DNA of 61,932 nucleotides from Bacillota bacterium (GCA_012839805.1 DUMU01000030.1:1-61932); one strand, 5' to 3'; numbered from the stretch's first letter, positions 7,485 to 16,684 are shown. The notes: generated by a model not told the origin, from the sequence alone. Program-made: numbers and translations.

Positions 7485-7717
7485 TGGTGCGTTTTTGCAC
7501 CAACCCCGGAAGCGTCACTGGTGCAAAATTGCTCCACGTTGGCGTTCCTCAGACTCCTCGCCCGGCTTCACCCGGCGGCCGCAGTATCAAAACCCCAGCT
7601 CCCTTGCACCCCGGTGGAGGTTGAATCGGGTACTCGCGGCCCGGCGGGGGCTTTCGGGTCCTGCTTGGCGCAATTTCGCACCAGTGAACTGCCGGCGGCT
7701 GGTGCATTATTGAACCA
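7485..7717. repeat. Twin-palindrome repeat locus A (two 34-bp-spaced pairs)
   Basis: Four 18-bp imperfect palindromes lie in the non-coding stretch 7399-7925: TGGTGCGTTTTTGCACCA (7485-7502), TGGTGCAAAATTGCTCCA (7519-7536), TGGCGCAATTTCGCACCA (7666-7683) and TGGTGCATTATTGAACCA (7700-7717). They form two pairs. Within each pair the copies start exactly 34 bp apart, leaving a 16-bp spacer; the pairs start 181 bp apart. The same design recurs at 19820-20024 and 50511-50785. The interior is not conserved by eye. No gene is seen in 7399-7925. Function unknown: protein-binding array, REP/BIME-like element and remnant mobile element are all possible. Confidence 0.8.
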
Positions 7718-7925
7718 GCAATCTGCCGGGCGGAGCTGCCCGGAGTAACGGGGCAACTCGCCAGCCGGAATAGCTGGCAACCGGGGCAGCCTCCTAGGGG
7801 CTCGCGCGGCTCCCGCGGTGTCGGGGGTAGCTGAGCCGCTGGAGCTGCCGGAGCGGCAGAGGTTGTTGTTGCAATTGCTGGGCTGCTAGAGCAAAGGGGT
7901 TGGACGGCCGGGCGGCAGACGTGGG

Positions 7926-9815
7926 TTACTGGGCCGCCCGGGAGTGCGCCGAGTGCACCTCCGCGGGCCCGGCCACTTCCTGGTATTGCTGGTATTGCAG
8001 ACGGTAGAGATCGTAGTAAAGGCCGCCCAGCGCGAGAAGCTCCTGGTGTGTTCCCACTTCGTGTACCCGGCCCTTGTGCAGGACGATGATCTGGTCGGCG
8101 TGCTGGATGGTGGAGAGGCGGTGGGCGATGACGATGGTGGTACGGCCGGCGGAGACCCGGCGTAGCGCAGCCTGGATAAGCCGCTCCGTCTCGGTGTCTA
8201 TGTTGGCGGTCGCCTCGTCCAGCACCAGGATGCTCGGATCAAAGGCGAGGGCCCTTGCGAAGGCAAGGAGTTGCCGTTGGCCCGCCGAGAAAGTCGAACC
8301 TCGTTCGGTCACGGTGGCGTCAAGCCCTCCCGGCAAGCTTTCCACGAAGGACAGTGCTCCCACCTCCTGCAGTGCCTCCCGAATGCGCTCGTCCCCCATC
8401 TCCGTACGGTTCAGCCGGATGTTGTCACGGATATTCCCGGTGAAGAGAAAAACATCCTGCAGCACCACTGCGATGTGACGCCTGAGCTCGGCCGGGTCAA
8501 CCTCGCGCAGGTCGATCCCGTCTACCCGGATACTGCCTTTCTGTATCTCGTAGAAGCGGCTGAGCAGGCTGATGATTGAACTCTTCCCCGCCCCGGTATG
8601 GCCGACCAGAGCCACCGTCTGGCCGGGTTCGATACGGAAGGAGACGTCACGAAGGACCCAATCATCATTTTGGTAGGCAAACCAGACATGATCGAACTCG
8701 ACCTCACCCCGCAGCCGGGGCGGAAGCGAGCGCGGGTGGGCTGGCGTCGGGATAATCTCTTTGGTATCGAGGAGCTGGAAGATGCGTTCGGCCGATGCCA
8801 TCGCGGTCTGCAGGACGTTGTACTGCTCGGTGAGGTTGCTGATGGGCCGGAAGAACTGCTGCACATAGTTGATGAAGGCAAAGAGTACTCCGAGGCTGAC
8901 CGTTCCCTCCATCGCCTTCAACCCGCCAAACCACAAAAGCAGCGTTACCGCCCCGGTGGAGATTAGGTCGATGGCCGGCCGGAAAGTAGCGAAAATCATC
9001 AACTGAACCATCGACGCGTCGTAGTACTCGCGGTTCACCCGCGCAAACTGCCGCGCCTGGGCCTCTTCACGATGGAAGATCTGAATGACCCGCATCCCGG
9101 CGATGTTCTCGGCCATGAAGGCGTTAATGCGCGCCAATTTAATGCGTACCTGCCGGTAGGCGTCCCGGATGCGCATCCGGAAGAGGACCGTCACCCCTCC
9201 GATGAGCGGCAGGATTGCAAGGCAAACCAGAGCCAGATACGGGCTGAGGCCAAACATGGCGATGACAATGCCAACGAGGAGAAAGACGTCACGAAAAAGG
9301 CCGACAAAGAGACCGGTGTACATCTCGTTCAGGGCTTCCACGTCGTTGGTGACTCTGGTCACCAATCTCCCGGTCGGATTGCGGTCGAAGAAAGAGAGGG
9401 CGAGCCCCTGCAGATGCCGGTATATCTCCTGGCGGAGGTCGAACATGACATGCTGCCCGGTCCAGTGAAGCAGGTACGTCTGAACGTAATTCGCCACGAA
9501 CCCCAGCGTCATGAGGGCGAGCAGTACGAAGGATAAGCCTGCGACCCGCCGCGCCATCTGCGATCGCAGGGCGCCTACCTGCACCGGGTCGAGGGTATTA
9601 CCCGAGATTTGGGCGTGGAAGGCCATGATACCGTCGTCGATCGCCCGCTGGATGATGATAGGCTGCAGGAGGCCGGCCGCGGATACGACGACCAGCAAGA
9701 CCATGGCCAGTGCCATCTTGGGCCAGTAAGGGCGCAAGTACCGGAGGAGCCGCCGCATCAGGCGGCTATCGTAAGCTTTGCCGAGGACTTCTTCTTCGGC
9801 CTGGAAAGGTGGCAT
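7926..9815 (-). CDS. ABC exporter half-transporter (YheH/BmrD/TM288-like)
   Basis: A 629-residue fused membrane/ATPase subunit of a heterodimeric type IV ABC exporter. About six helices (residues 30-345) precede the nucleotide-binding domain: Walker A GHTGAGKSS, Walker B ILVLDEATANID with a normal catalytic Glu, and H-loop IVIAHRLST. Its signature motif is degenerate (STFSAGQRQL instead of LSGGQ), exactly as in the TM288/BmrD class. Together with the partner's non-catalytic Walker B, this produces the one-degenerate-site architecture. It is the second gene of a two-gene operon, starting 8 nt after the partner's stop. Such exporters pump hydrophobic drugs or lipids; the substrate here is unknown. 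A C-terminal 20-residue tail is not conserved in type. Confidence 0.92.
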   Translation of the reverse strand: MPPFQAEEEVLGKAYDSRLMRRLLRYLRPYWPKMALAMVLLVVVSAAGLLQPIIIQRAIDDGIMAFHAQISGNTLDPVQVGALRSQMARRVAGLSFVLLALMTLGFVANYVQTYLLHWTGQHVMFDLRQEIYRHLQGLALSFFDRNPTGRLVTRVTNDVEALNEMYTGLFVGLFRDVFLLVGIVIAMFGLSPYLALVCLAILPLIGGVTVLFRMRIRDAYRQVRIKLARINAFMAENIAGMRVIQIFHREEAQARQFARVNREYYDASMVQLMIFATFRPAIDLISTGAVTLLLWFGGLKAMEGTVSLGVLFAFINYVQQFFRPISNLTEQYNVLQTAMASAERIFQLLDTKEIIPTPAHPRSLPPRLRGEVEFDHVWFAYQNDDWVLRDVSFRIEPGQTVALVGHTGAGKSSIISLLSRFYEIQKGSIRVDGIDLREVDPAELRRHIAVVLQDVFLFTGNIRDNIRLNRTEMGDERIREALQEVGALSFVESLPGGLDATVTERGSTFSAGQRQLLAFARALAFDPSILVLDEATANIDTETERLIQAALRRVSAGRTTIVIAHRLSTIQHADQIIVLHKGRVHEVGTHQELLALGGLYYDLYRLQYQQYQEVAGPAEVHSAHSRAAQ

Positions 9816-9823
9816 GCCGGCAT

Positions 9824-11578
9824 TCAGGCCTCCTTCGCTATCTTTTCCTCGAGGAGTTGCCGCTGGTAGGTCTGCCAGTACTGGCCACGCCGGCGCAGCA
9901 ACTCGTTGTGGGTTCCTGCCTCGATGATCCGGCCTTGATCAAGAACGATGATGAAATCGGCAGCCCGCTCCAGGGTGGAGACGCGATGGGAGATGACGAT
10001 ACCGGTGCGCCCGGCGAGCACCTGCTCGAGCCGGTGCAGGATCATCTCTTCGGTGCGAGTGTCGACGGCAGATAGGCAGTCGTCGAGGATCAGAATCCTC
10101 GGGTTCTTCAAGATCGCTCGGGCAATGGCTGCTCGTTGTTTCTGGCCACCGGAGAGGGTGACGCCCCGTTCGCCGACCACGGTCTGGAAACCGTCACGAA
10201 AGCCATTGACGTCTTCGGTAAGAGCAGCGATCTCGGCCGCCCGGCGGACTTCCTCCTCGGTCCAGGTATCACGGGCGAAGGCGATGTTCTCGGCCAGCGT
10301 CGCCGAGAAGAGGAAGTTCTCCTGGGGCACGTATCCTATGATTTCCCGCAGGTCGGCCAGGGGTATTTCCCGGATATCCCTCCCATCGATGAAGATTGTA
10401 CCGGCAGGAGGGTCGTAGATACGCAGCAGCAAGTTCACCAGAGTGGACTTGCCGCTCCCGGTGCGCCCGAGGATCCCGAGGGTCCTCCCCGCCGGCAGCC
10501 GGAAAGTGATGTTGGAGAGCACTACCGGCAGATCGGGCTGGTACCGGAAGGTCAACCCGCGAAACTCGATCTCGCCTCGCACTTCCGGAAGGGGACGGGC
10601 GTGGGGCGCGTCCTGGATGTCGGGGACTTCATGTAGGATATCGTTGATCCGGGCCATGGAGGCGATGCCCCGCTGGAGGTTGTTGATCACCCAGCCAAAG
10701 CCCATGATGGGACCGGTGATGAGCCCGAGGTAACTGGTGAACGCGACGAAGTCACCCAGGCTGATTCGCCCGAGCAAGGTCAGGTACCCGCCGTAGCCGA
10801 TGACGATAACGAGGCTCAGTCCGGACAACCACTGCATGAGCGGGTCGAAAAGCCCCCACACACGGACCAGGAAGAGGTTGCGACGAATGTACTCCTCGTT
10901 CTGGCGGGCAAACTTCTCGATTTCTGCCTCCTCTTGAACGAAAGCTTTCACTACTCGCATCCCGTTCAGGTTTTCTTCTGCTGTAGCAGTTATGTTGGAA
11001 AAACTTTCTTGAACTCGACGAAAGCGCCGGTTGATCTCGCGCCCGAAGTGGATGATGGCAATGATCAAGATCGGCATGGGGACAAGAGCGAGCAAAGTCA
11101 ACTTCAAGTCGATGGTATATACCATGGTGGCTATACCTGAGATGGTAAGAAAGACTGAATCGACCGCCGTCACGATACCCGGCCCGGTTGCCATGCGAAC
11201 GGCACCGATATCGTTGGTGGCGTGGGCCATCAGGTCACCGACGGTGCGCCGGTTGAAGAAGTTGGCCGAGAGTTTCTCGAGATGGGTGAAGAAACGGTTG
11301 CGAAGCTCCATTTCTAGCAGGCGCGAAGCACCGATGATGAAAAAGCGCCAGCCGAAGCGGCCCACGGCAATGCCAACGGCAAGGAGGAGGAGGGCTACGA
11401 CATAGCGCAGGAGAAGCGCGCGGGTGATCACGCCGCCTTCGAAGGCATCGGCAGCCGCTTTCAGGACCTGCGGCGTGAACACCTGCAGGAGGTCGACGGT
11501 CAGCAGACAGGCTATGCCGGCAAGATAGCGCCACTTGTGACGGGCGAAAAAGTCTCGAAGCGTAAGAAACTCCCGCAA
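9824..11578 (-). CDS. ABC exporter half-transporter (YheI/BmrC/TM287-like)
   Basis: A 584-residue partner subunit with N-terminal six-helix domain and C-terminal ATPase. Walker A is GRTGSGKST, the signature is intact (VTLSGGQKQRAAIARA), and Walker B reads ILILDDCLSAVD. The usual catalytic Glu after the Walker B Asp is Asp, the hallmark of the TM287/BmrC subunit. Its signature therefore completes the consensus ATP site with the downstream subunit's Walker A/B, while its own Walker B belongs to the degenerate site. First gene of the operon; an extended -10 element lies 44 bp upstream of the ATG. Role: export coupled to ATP hydrolysis at one site. Confidence 0.92.
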   Translation of the reverse strand: MREFLTLRDFFARHKWRYLAGIACLLTVDLLQVFTPQVLKAAADAFEGGVITRALLLRYVVALLLLAVGIAVGRFGWRFFIIGASRLLEMELRNRFFTHLEKLSANFFNRRTVGDLMAHATNDIGAVRMATGPGIVTAVDSVFLTISGIATMVYTIDLKLTLLALVPMPILIIAIIHFGREINRRFRRVQESFSNITATAEENLNGMRVVKAFVQEEAEIEKFARQNEEYIRRNLFLVRVWGLFDPLMQWLSGLSLVIVIGYGGYLTLLGRISLGDFVAFTSYLGLITGPIMGFGWVINNLQRGIASMARINDILHEVPDIQDAPHARPLPEVRGEIEFRGLTFRYQPDLPVVLSNITFRLPAGRTLGILGRTGSGKSTLVNLLLRIYDPPAGTIFIDGRDIREIPLADLREIIGYVPQENFLFSATLAENIAFARDTWTEEEVRRAAEIAALTEDVNGFRDGFQTVVGERGVTLSGGQKQRAAIARAILKNPRILILDDCLSAVDTRTEEMILHRLEQVLAGRTGIVISHRVSTLERAADFIIVLDQGRIIEAGTHNELLRRRGQYWQTYQRQLLEEKIAKEA

Positions 11579-11621
11579 GACCCAGACACTCCCCCCTTAT
11601 GGTCCGGGTGCCAGTTCAGAT

Positions 11622-11630
11622 ATTATAACA
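11622..11630 (-). promoter_or_regulatory. Extended -10 promoter of the ABC exporter operon
   Basis: On the minus strand the bases read TGTTATAAT, a perfect extended -10 (TG-n-TATAAT) 44 bp upstream of the ATG at 11578. No good -35 is visible at 17 bp, which extended -10 promoters do not need. The rest of 11579-11968 shows no gene. Confidence 0.5.
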
Positions 11631-11968
11631 TCGACACCGGTGATACGGGCGGAATTTCTTTCGCTTTCCGAAGGAATTGGCTGCCATCTCTCCCGGAGCG
11701 GGCTTCGATGCTAACGTCGCACGCCAGATCGTCCTGGCGCCCTTTGACCTCCATATCCCAAGGGCTCGTCTGATCCGAGCAGGACCTGCCGGCTGACCGG
11801 AGAAATACTCCAGCGAAGATGCCGGCCGCAGGACCGCGTTACCAAGCAGGTGGCCCCGGCATCCTTTTCCGGGTAACCCTCCGCATGGTCGCGGAAAGGC
11901 AGCGGATGCTTCTGATTGCATCTAGAAACGGCCGGCGCGAATCAACCCCAGAAGGAGGCTCGAGTTTC

Positions 11969-13351
11969 GTGATAATCGGGACAACCCCGAACACCCCGTC
12001 TGCACTCCGACCCCCTTTGCGCTTGCTGGCACGTGTTGCCGCCATACTGCTGGGAGTGACCATCATCGCCGGGCTGGCGGTGACTCCAGCAACGGTAGTG
12101 AAGGGAGCCACCCGTATCCCCCTTACGCTTGCCACCTACGGTGATCCGGTCCTGGAAGGAGAGGTGTTCAAAGACATCAAAGCTGCTTTCGAAAAGCAAT
12201 ACCCCCAGTATGAACTGAAGATTCAAATCACTCCCTACGGTGAGTATCCGAGCAAAGTGTTGACCCTGTTCCTGGGCGGCCAACCCCCCGATGTTTTCCA
12301 GACCTGGGCTCAGTACAAACCGAGCTGGGTGCAAAACGGCATGCTCATGGACCTCACCAAGAGGGTCGAATCGAGCTCCGTCGCCAACTTGAGCCAGTTC
12401 ATCCCTCCCGCCCAGGAGTCGGTCCGCTACCAGGGTAAGATCTGGGGTACGCCATTCGACTTCTCGGCGATGATCTGGTTTGCCAACCTCGACCTGCTGG
12501 ATGAGGCGGGCCTCCCCGTGCCGCCGATGAACTGGACCGTCGATGACCTGGAAAAGGCGGCAACCAAGATCACCCGGCCGGAGGCAGGCGTCTGGGGCAC
12601 GATGAACCCGGTTTTCTGGGGCGGGCTGAATAACCTCCAGTGGACGTACAACTATACCGGCCACTACTGGTTGACCAACGACGGCCGGGACGTGGCGGTC
12701 GACGACGCCGGCACCGCCAAGATGCTGCGTTTCTGGTATAACCTGGTTTGGAATCACAAAGCAGCACCACCTCCCACCCTGACGCTGACCGCCGAGCGGA
12801 ACGAATGGGCCGGCTACGTGGGCCTTTGGGAGGGCTGGCTCAGCTACTTCCAGCGGCTCAATGCCGCTCTCGAGCAACGGCAGGCCAAAGGCCAAAGTAT
12901 GTTCCGCTGGACCGTCTTGCCCTTCCCGGCCGGCCCCTATGGGCAATTCGACTTTGCCCAGGGTCACATGTGGAGTATCGCCGCCAACAACCTCCATCCC
13001 GACGATGCCTGGAAACTGTGTGAATGGCTGGCCAGCCGCGAGGCCGAAGAGATCTTCATCAAGCATCGTCGCGTTCAACCGATGCGACCCGACGCCAGAC
13101 TCTGGGAGCTGTGGTTGAACTTCTTGCCGGCGAAGCAGGCTCAGACCCTGCAGGTTTGGATTCTCAAGAACTTGTACGGGGCGGGCATCGTCAGGAACTT
13201 CAACTACTGGCCCACCTACAATGAGATGGCGGGAATCATGGGGGCTCACCTTTACAGCATCATAGCGGACCACAAGCCGATCGAAAACGAGATGAAGGCA
13301 GCAGCCGACGAGATGCGCAAGATTCTCGCTCGAGAGGCCAAGCGCAAGTAA
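11969..13351 (+). CDS. Extracellular sugar-binding protein, family 1 (SBP-1)
   Basis: A 460-residue secreted binding protein of carbohydrate ABC importers. Residues 16-45 are a signal peptide (LLARVAAILLGVTIIAGLAV, then an Ala/Val region) with no lipobox Cys, so anchoring would have to be non-lipid or absent. The mature part shows family-1 features: KDIKAAFEKQYPQYELKIQI, FLGGQPPDVFQTW, IWGTPFDFSAMIW and a Trp-rich ligand region with GLWEGWLSYFQR. GTG 11969 is chosen because an AAGGAGG lies at 11952-11958; upstream in-frame codons lack a signal-like N-terminus. No permease or ATPase gene is adjacent. A 17-bp hairpin follows. The ligand is probably an oligosaccharide. Confidence 0.85.
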   Translation: MIIGTTPNTPSALRPPLRLLARVAAILLGVTIIAGLAVTPATVVKGATRIPLTLATYGDPVLEGEVFKDIKAAFEKQYPQYELKIQITPYGEYPSKVLTLFLGGQPPDVFQTWAQYKPSWVQNGMLMDLTKRVESSSVANLSQFIPPAQESVRYQGKIWGTPFDFSAMIWFANLDLLDEAGLPVPPMNWTVDDLEKAATKITRPEAGVWGTMNPVFWGGLNNLQWTYNYTGHYWLTNDGRDVAVDDAGTAKMLRFWYNLVWNHKAAPPPTLTLTAERNEWAGYVGLWEGWLSYFQRLNAALEQRQAKGQSMFRWTVLPFPAGPYGQFDFAQGHMWSIAANNLHPDDAWKLCEWLASREAEEIFIKHRRVQPMRPDARLWELWLNFLPAKQAQTLQVWILKNLYGAGIVRNFNYWPTYNEMAGIMGAHLYSIIADHKPIENEMKAAADEMRKILAREAKRK

Positions 13352-13397
13352 ACCGGCCGGCGCCGCGACCGGCCGCCACAACCTGGCCGGTGGACGC

Positions 13398-13441
13398 GAA
13401 GCCGGTCCGGCGCCCGGGTGGGGTGGCGCCGGACCGGCTTC
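13398..13441 (+). terminator. 17-bp perfect hairpin after SBP-1
   Basis: GAAGCCGGTCCGGCGCC (13398-13414) is exactly complementary to 13425-13441 across a 10-nt loop, 47 bp after the stop of the binding-protein gene. Strong terminator-like structure without a T-run. The remaining bases to 13755 hold no recognisable gene. Confidence 0.6.
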
Positions 13442-13755
13442 GTCGTTCGGGAGGGGGTGGCCGGCCATGGATGATGCCGGCCGCCAGCTCCGTCTATACC
13501 GTATGTTACCGGCAGCTGGATGTCAAGCCCGGGTCAGCAAATATCACTCGTAACTCACACTACGTGCGCGGCCGGGAGTATGAGGCCGAAGGCCTGCCCC
13601 ATTGGTGGCGGCCATTGTTAAGTTAGTGTTATTCGTTAGGTAAGCTGCTGTCGCCCCGACTCTGCGGGGACCGAGCGCAAGCCGCGGCAGGGACGAGGGC
13701 CGCAGGTGTAGAAGCCAATTAGGTGGTCTCTTATCCCGGAGGAACAGGGAGTAAC

Positions 13756-14835
13756 ATGGCGAGTGACCGCAGGCACCCGGCCGGCAAGCATCCTGCCCCC
13801 GCCCGAACTCCTGCCCGCATCACCATCAATGAAGTAGCACGCGTGGCGGGTGTATCGAAAGCTACGGTTTCGCGGGTAATAAACAGCCGTCCGGTCAGCG
13901 AGGAATCCCGGCGACGGGTGGTGGAAGCCATCCGCCGGCTGGATTTTCAACCCAACGCCCAGGCACGCGGGCTGCCCCTTGGTCGCAGCCGCATGGTAGG
14001 GGTAATCATCCCGGTTATCGCCAATCTGTTCTTTGCCCGCATCATTCACGGTATCGAAGAGGTGCTTTCCGAGCAGGGCTACGCAATGGTCCTGATGAGC
14101 ACCAACCACGAGCCCGACAAGGAACTCGCCTTTGTACGCGCCGTAACCCAGCGTCGCGTCGACGGCGTCCTGCTCATCACCCCCCGCCAGACCGACAACC
14201 GCACGCTAGACCAGTACGTCGTTCAGTCCGGATCACACCTGGTGTTGATCGATGCCGAGTCGCGTTCTGGAGATGTAAGCTCCGTCGTGGTGGACAACCG
14301 GAGCGGCGGGCGCATGGCTACTCAACACCTGCTGGATCTTGGACACCGCCGGATCGCGGCGATTACCGGCCGGCCCGACGCTCCCGAGACTCAGGAACGC
14401 CTGGAAGGATACCGCGCCGCCCTGGCCGACGCCCGCGTTCCCTCCCGCCCGGAGTGGATTGCCACGGGCGATTACTCACCCGAGTCGGGAGCAGCCGCGG
14501 CCGAGCGACTCCTCGCGTTGCCGCCCGACCTGCGCCCCACCGCGATCTTCGCGTTCAACGACTTAATGGCTGAAGCAGTCCTGAGCGTTCTGGAGGAAAA
14601 GGGGGTGCGCGTACCCGGAGATATCTCGGTGGTGGGCTACGATGACCTGGTCGTCGCCTCGCTGAGCCGGCCGCGCCTTACCAGTGTTCACCAGCCCCTC
14701 GAGCAGCTGGGCCGGATTGGCGCCCGCAAGTTGCTGAAGGTCATATCGGGGGAGGAACCCGAGCCCCTGCGGATCGTGCTCCCTGTGCAGCTCGTCATCC
14801 GAGAGTCCTCGGGCCCTCCGCCGATCGAGTCATGA
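13756..14835 (+). CDS. LacI/GalR family transcriptional regulator
   Basis: A 359-residue repressor. After about 18 basic residues the HTH reads ITINEVARVAGVSKATVSRV, then the hinge (VVEAIRRLDFQPNAQARGL) and the sugar-binding-like domain (VGVIIPVIANLFFARIIHGI; LLDLGHRRIAAITG; AIFAFNDLMAEAVL; ISVVGYDDLVVAS). ATG 13756 follows GGAGGAACAGGGAG; the 11-residue upstream extension is unnecessary. The gene ends only 13 bp from the convergent binding-protein gene SBP-2, whose upstream region carries two identical AAACCGGTTT operators. This regulator is the best local candidate to bind them, but that link is inferred. The effector is probably a sugar. Confidence 0.93.
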   Translation: MASDRRHPAGKHPAPARTPARITINEVARVAGVSKATVSRVINSRPVSEESRRRVVEAIRRLDFQPNAQARGLPLGRSRMVGVIIPVIANLFFARIIHGIEEVLSEQGYAMVLMSTNHEPDKELAFVRAVTQRRVDGVLLITPRQTDNRTLDQYVVQSGSHLVLIDAESRSGDVSSVVVDNRSGGRMATQHLLDLGHRRIAAITGRPDAPETQERLEGYRAALADARVPSRPEWIATGDYSPESGAAAAERLLALPPDLRPTAIFAFNDLMAEAVLSVLEEKGVRVPGDISVVGYDDLVVASLSRPRLTSVHQPLEQLGRIGARKLLKVISGEEPEPLRIVLPVQLVIRESSGPPPIES

Positions 14836-14848
14836 TGTTAGGTCGAAT

Positions 14849-16276
14849 CTACTTCTTCTGCTTCTTCGCCTCATAGGTACGCCAGAAGCGGTCTACCGCA
14901 TTCTGCATCTTGGCTTGGGCCTCCTCCAACCCCGCTTCGGGGCTGACCTCCCGGCGCTGAATCTTGCCGCGGAAATTGTCCCGCAACGTCACCAGGTAGG
15001 GAGGCTCCCACGGCTCGACGTTCACGCCGTAGCGGGTCGCTTCTAAGAATACCTTCAGATCTACCTTCGGGAGCTCGCGCCCGGCCATGGCCAGGAAGGC
15101 CGTCACCCCAGAACGGGTCGCTGGAATCCCCCCGTAAGCCAGGGAGAGCTTGGTCGAGATCTCCGGTTGCAGGATGAACTTGGCGAACTCCCAAGCCAGG
15201 TCTCGGTTGGGCGAAGCTGCCACGATGGCAAAGCTATCAACGTAGATCAACGGCTTCACCCCGGCCGGACCCCGGGGTTTGGCCGCGACGTTCCAGCGGA
15301 AGCGGTCGCCCACCAGCTGCATGTCCTTCAAGTTGTAACTGGTCAGCACGCTCATACCGATCTTGCCCGACATAAAGAAGGGCCAGCTTTGCGTGATCGC
15401 GCTCACATCATCGGTGATGTTCCAGCTGACGTGCTCCTCCCAGAAGAGCCGTTGCCAGAAACGGTAGGCGGCCAGCATCTCGGGGGTGGTGAGAAGCACT
15501 TTACGGTTGTCCGGCGATAGCTGGCGAGCGCCGAAAGACATCTCGAACGCTTCCATGTTGCCCACCGTTTCGAGGCCCCACTGGTCGATCCTGCCGTCAC
15601 CGTCGATGTCCCGGGTAAGTTTGCGCGCCTTCTCTAGCAGAGCCTGCCACGTCCAATCGGGTGTATCCCAACGGGAGGGCGGAGGAGCGAGCCCGGCTTG
15701 ATCAAAGAGGTCCACATTATAGAACAGGGCGTCGGTGTAGTAGTCGAACGGGATTCCGTAGCTCTTCCCTTGCCATTTGGTGAGGTTGATGAGATCCTGC
15801 GAGTACTCGCTCAGGTCCACTTTGTCCCGTTCCAGCAGTTCGTCGATGGGCATCCAGACGTTGTCCAGACTGAACTCGTGAAATCCCCGCAGCCCGATGG
15901 GCAGGGCCATGTCATATGGCTTGCCTCCCGCCAGGGCCGCAGCAAACTTGGCGTTATGGACTGCCCAGTCGACATGCTGGATATCCACCTTGACACCGGG
16001 ATGGCGGGCCTCAAAGGCTCGCGCCACCTCGTCTTGTGGCCCGATCTGCTCGGGACTGTTACCGGTCCCGAACCCTACGAACACGGTCAGGGTAACGCTG
16101 CTGGCTTCGACCGCCTGAATCCATTCCACACATCCCACGCCGGCACTCACCCCGAGTATTACTGCCAACCAAACTGAGCTGCGCCGCAGCACGGCTGCGA
16201 CGTTCCGGCCCAATCCTCCCGATCTTCCCGTCCCTGCTGCGTGCGAAGCCTGCTTCCAGCCGCCACCTGGGTACAT
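14849..16276 (-). CDS. Extracellular sugar-binding protein, family 1 (SBP-2)
   Basis: A 475-residue secreted binding protein. The signal sequence is long: about 30 basic/Gly residues, then SSVWLAVILGVSAGVGCVEW. The Cys within 'GVGC' could be a lipobox-like site, though it is not a perfect LxxC. Family-1 landmarks: VARAFEARHPGVKVDIQHVD, FAAALAGGKPYDMAL, KSYGIPFDYYTDALFYNVDL, TWQALLEKARKLT, and YVDSFAIVAASPNRDLAWEF in the C-lobe. ATG 16276 has AGGAGGGGAG upstream; longer frames are rejected. Convergent with a LacI gene (13-bp gap) and divergent from the CBM-like gene. The 468-bp intergenic region has two identical 13-bp palindromic operators. No permease nearby. Confidence 0.85.
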   Translation of the reverse strand: MYPGGGWKQASHAAGTGRSGGLGRNVAAVLRRSSVWLAVILGVSAGVGCVEWIQAVEASSVTLTVFVGFGTGNSPEQIGPQDEVARAFEARHPGVKVDIQHVDWAVHNAKFAAALAGGKPYDMALPIGLRGFHEFSLDNVWMPIDELLERDKVDLSEYSQDLINLTKWQGKSYGIPFDYYTDALFYNVDLFDQAGLAPPPSRWDTPDWTWQALLEKARKLTRDIDGDGRIDQWGLETVGNMEAFEMSFGARQLSPDNRKVLLTTPEMLAAYRFWQRLFWEEHVSWNITDDVSAITQSWPFFMSGKIGMSVLTSYNLKDMQLVGDRFRWNVAAKPRGPAGVKPLIYVDSFAIVAASPNRDLAWEFAKFILQPEISTKLSLAYGGIPATRSGVTAFLAMAGRELPKVDLKVFLEATRYGVNVEPWEPPYLVTLRDNFRGKIQRREVSPEAGLEEAQAKMQNAVDRFWRTYEAKKQKK

Positions 16277-16352
16277 CGAACTCCCCTCCTGTATTCCCGT
16301 CTTCACTGTCGCGCGACGGATGCAGTACCCGTGGGCCAGGCTCTCCCCAGTC

Positions 16353-16365
16353 TGAAACCGGTTTA
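16353..16365. promoter_or_regulatory. LacI-type palindromic operator, copy 1
   Basis: TGAAACCGGTTTA contains the perfect 10-bp palindrome AAACCGGTTT with the central CG typical of LacI-family operators. It lies 77 bp upstream of the SBP-2 start. An identical copy is at 16672-16684. Confidence 0.6.
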
Positions 16366-16671
16366 CGAAGATACTCTTCTTTGCCATCCCCGGGATTCCT
16401 GCTTTGACAGATCGAGCCCTCCTCGGGCCGGTTACCAGTCCCGCTTGGCCAGAGCTTTCATTGCTTATAACGAAAGCGCCGTCCGAAGGTCCCCCCTCTA
16501 TACCCCGCATAGCGCAACGGGAATTCCATGGGTTTGGCAGGGCTTCGCCCCATTTCCGCCGGCGGTCGGCCGGGAGCTCCGTCACTGGAATGGCTTGCTC
16601 CCGCGAGCGAATTTCGCCGGGAGCGGCAGGAAGCAGCAGGAGTTTGCGACCACGCGTCGAAGAACCTGGCA

Positions 16672-16684
16672 TGAAACCGGTTTA
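16672..16684. promoter_or_regulatory. LacI-type palindromic operator, copy 2
   Basis: The same 13 bases as 16353-16365 (TGAAACCGGTTTA), 61 bp upstream of the CBM-like gene on the plus strand. The two copies are 319 bp apart and flank the divergent promoter region, an arrangement suited to joint repression, possibly by looping. Confidence 0.6.

Noticed and set aside
11942-13468. 508-residue open frame on the minus strand
   Set aside because: It is the antisense shadow of the sugar-binding protein gene; the product shows no family motifs and the plus-strand gene has a ribosome site and signal peptide.
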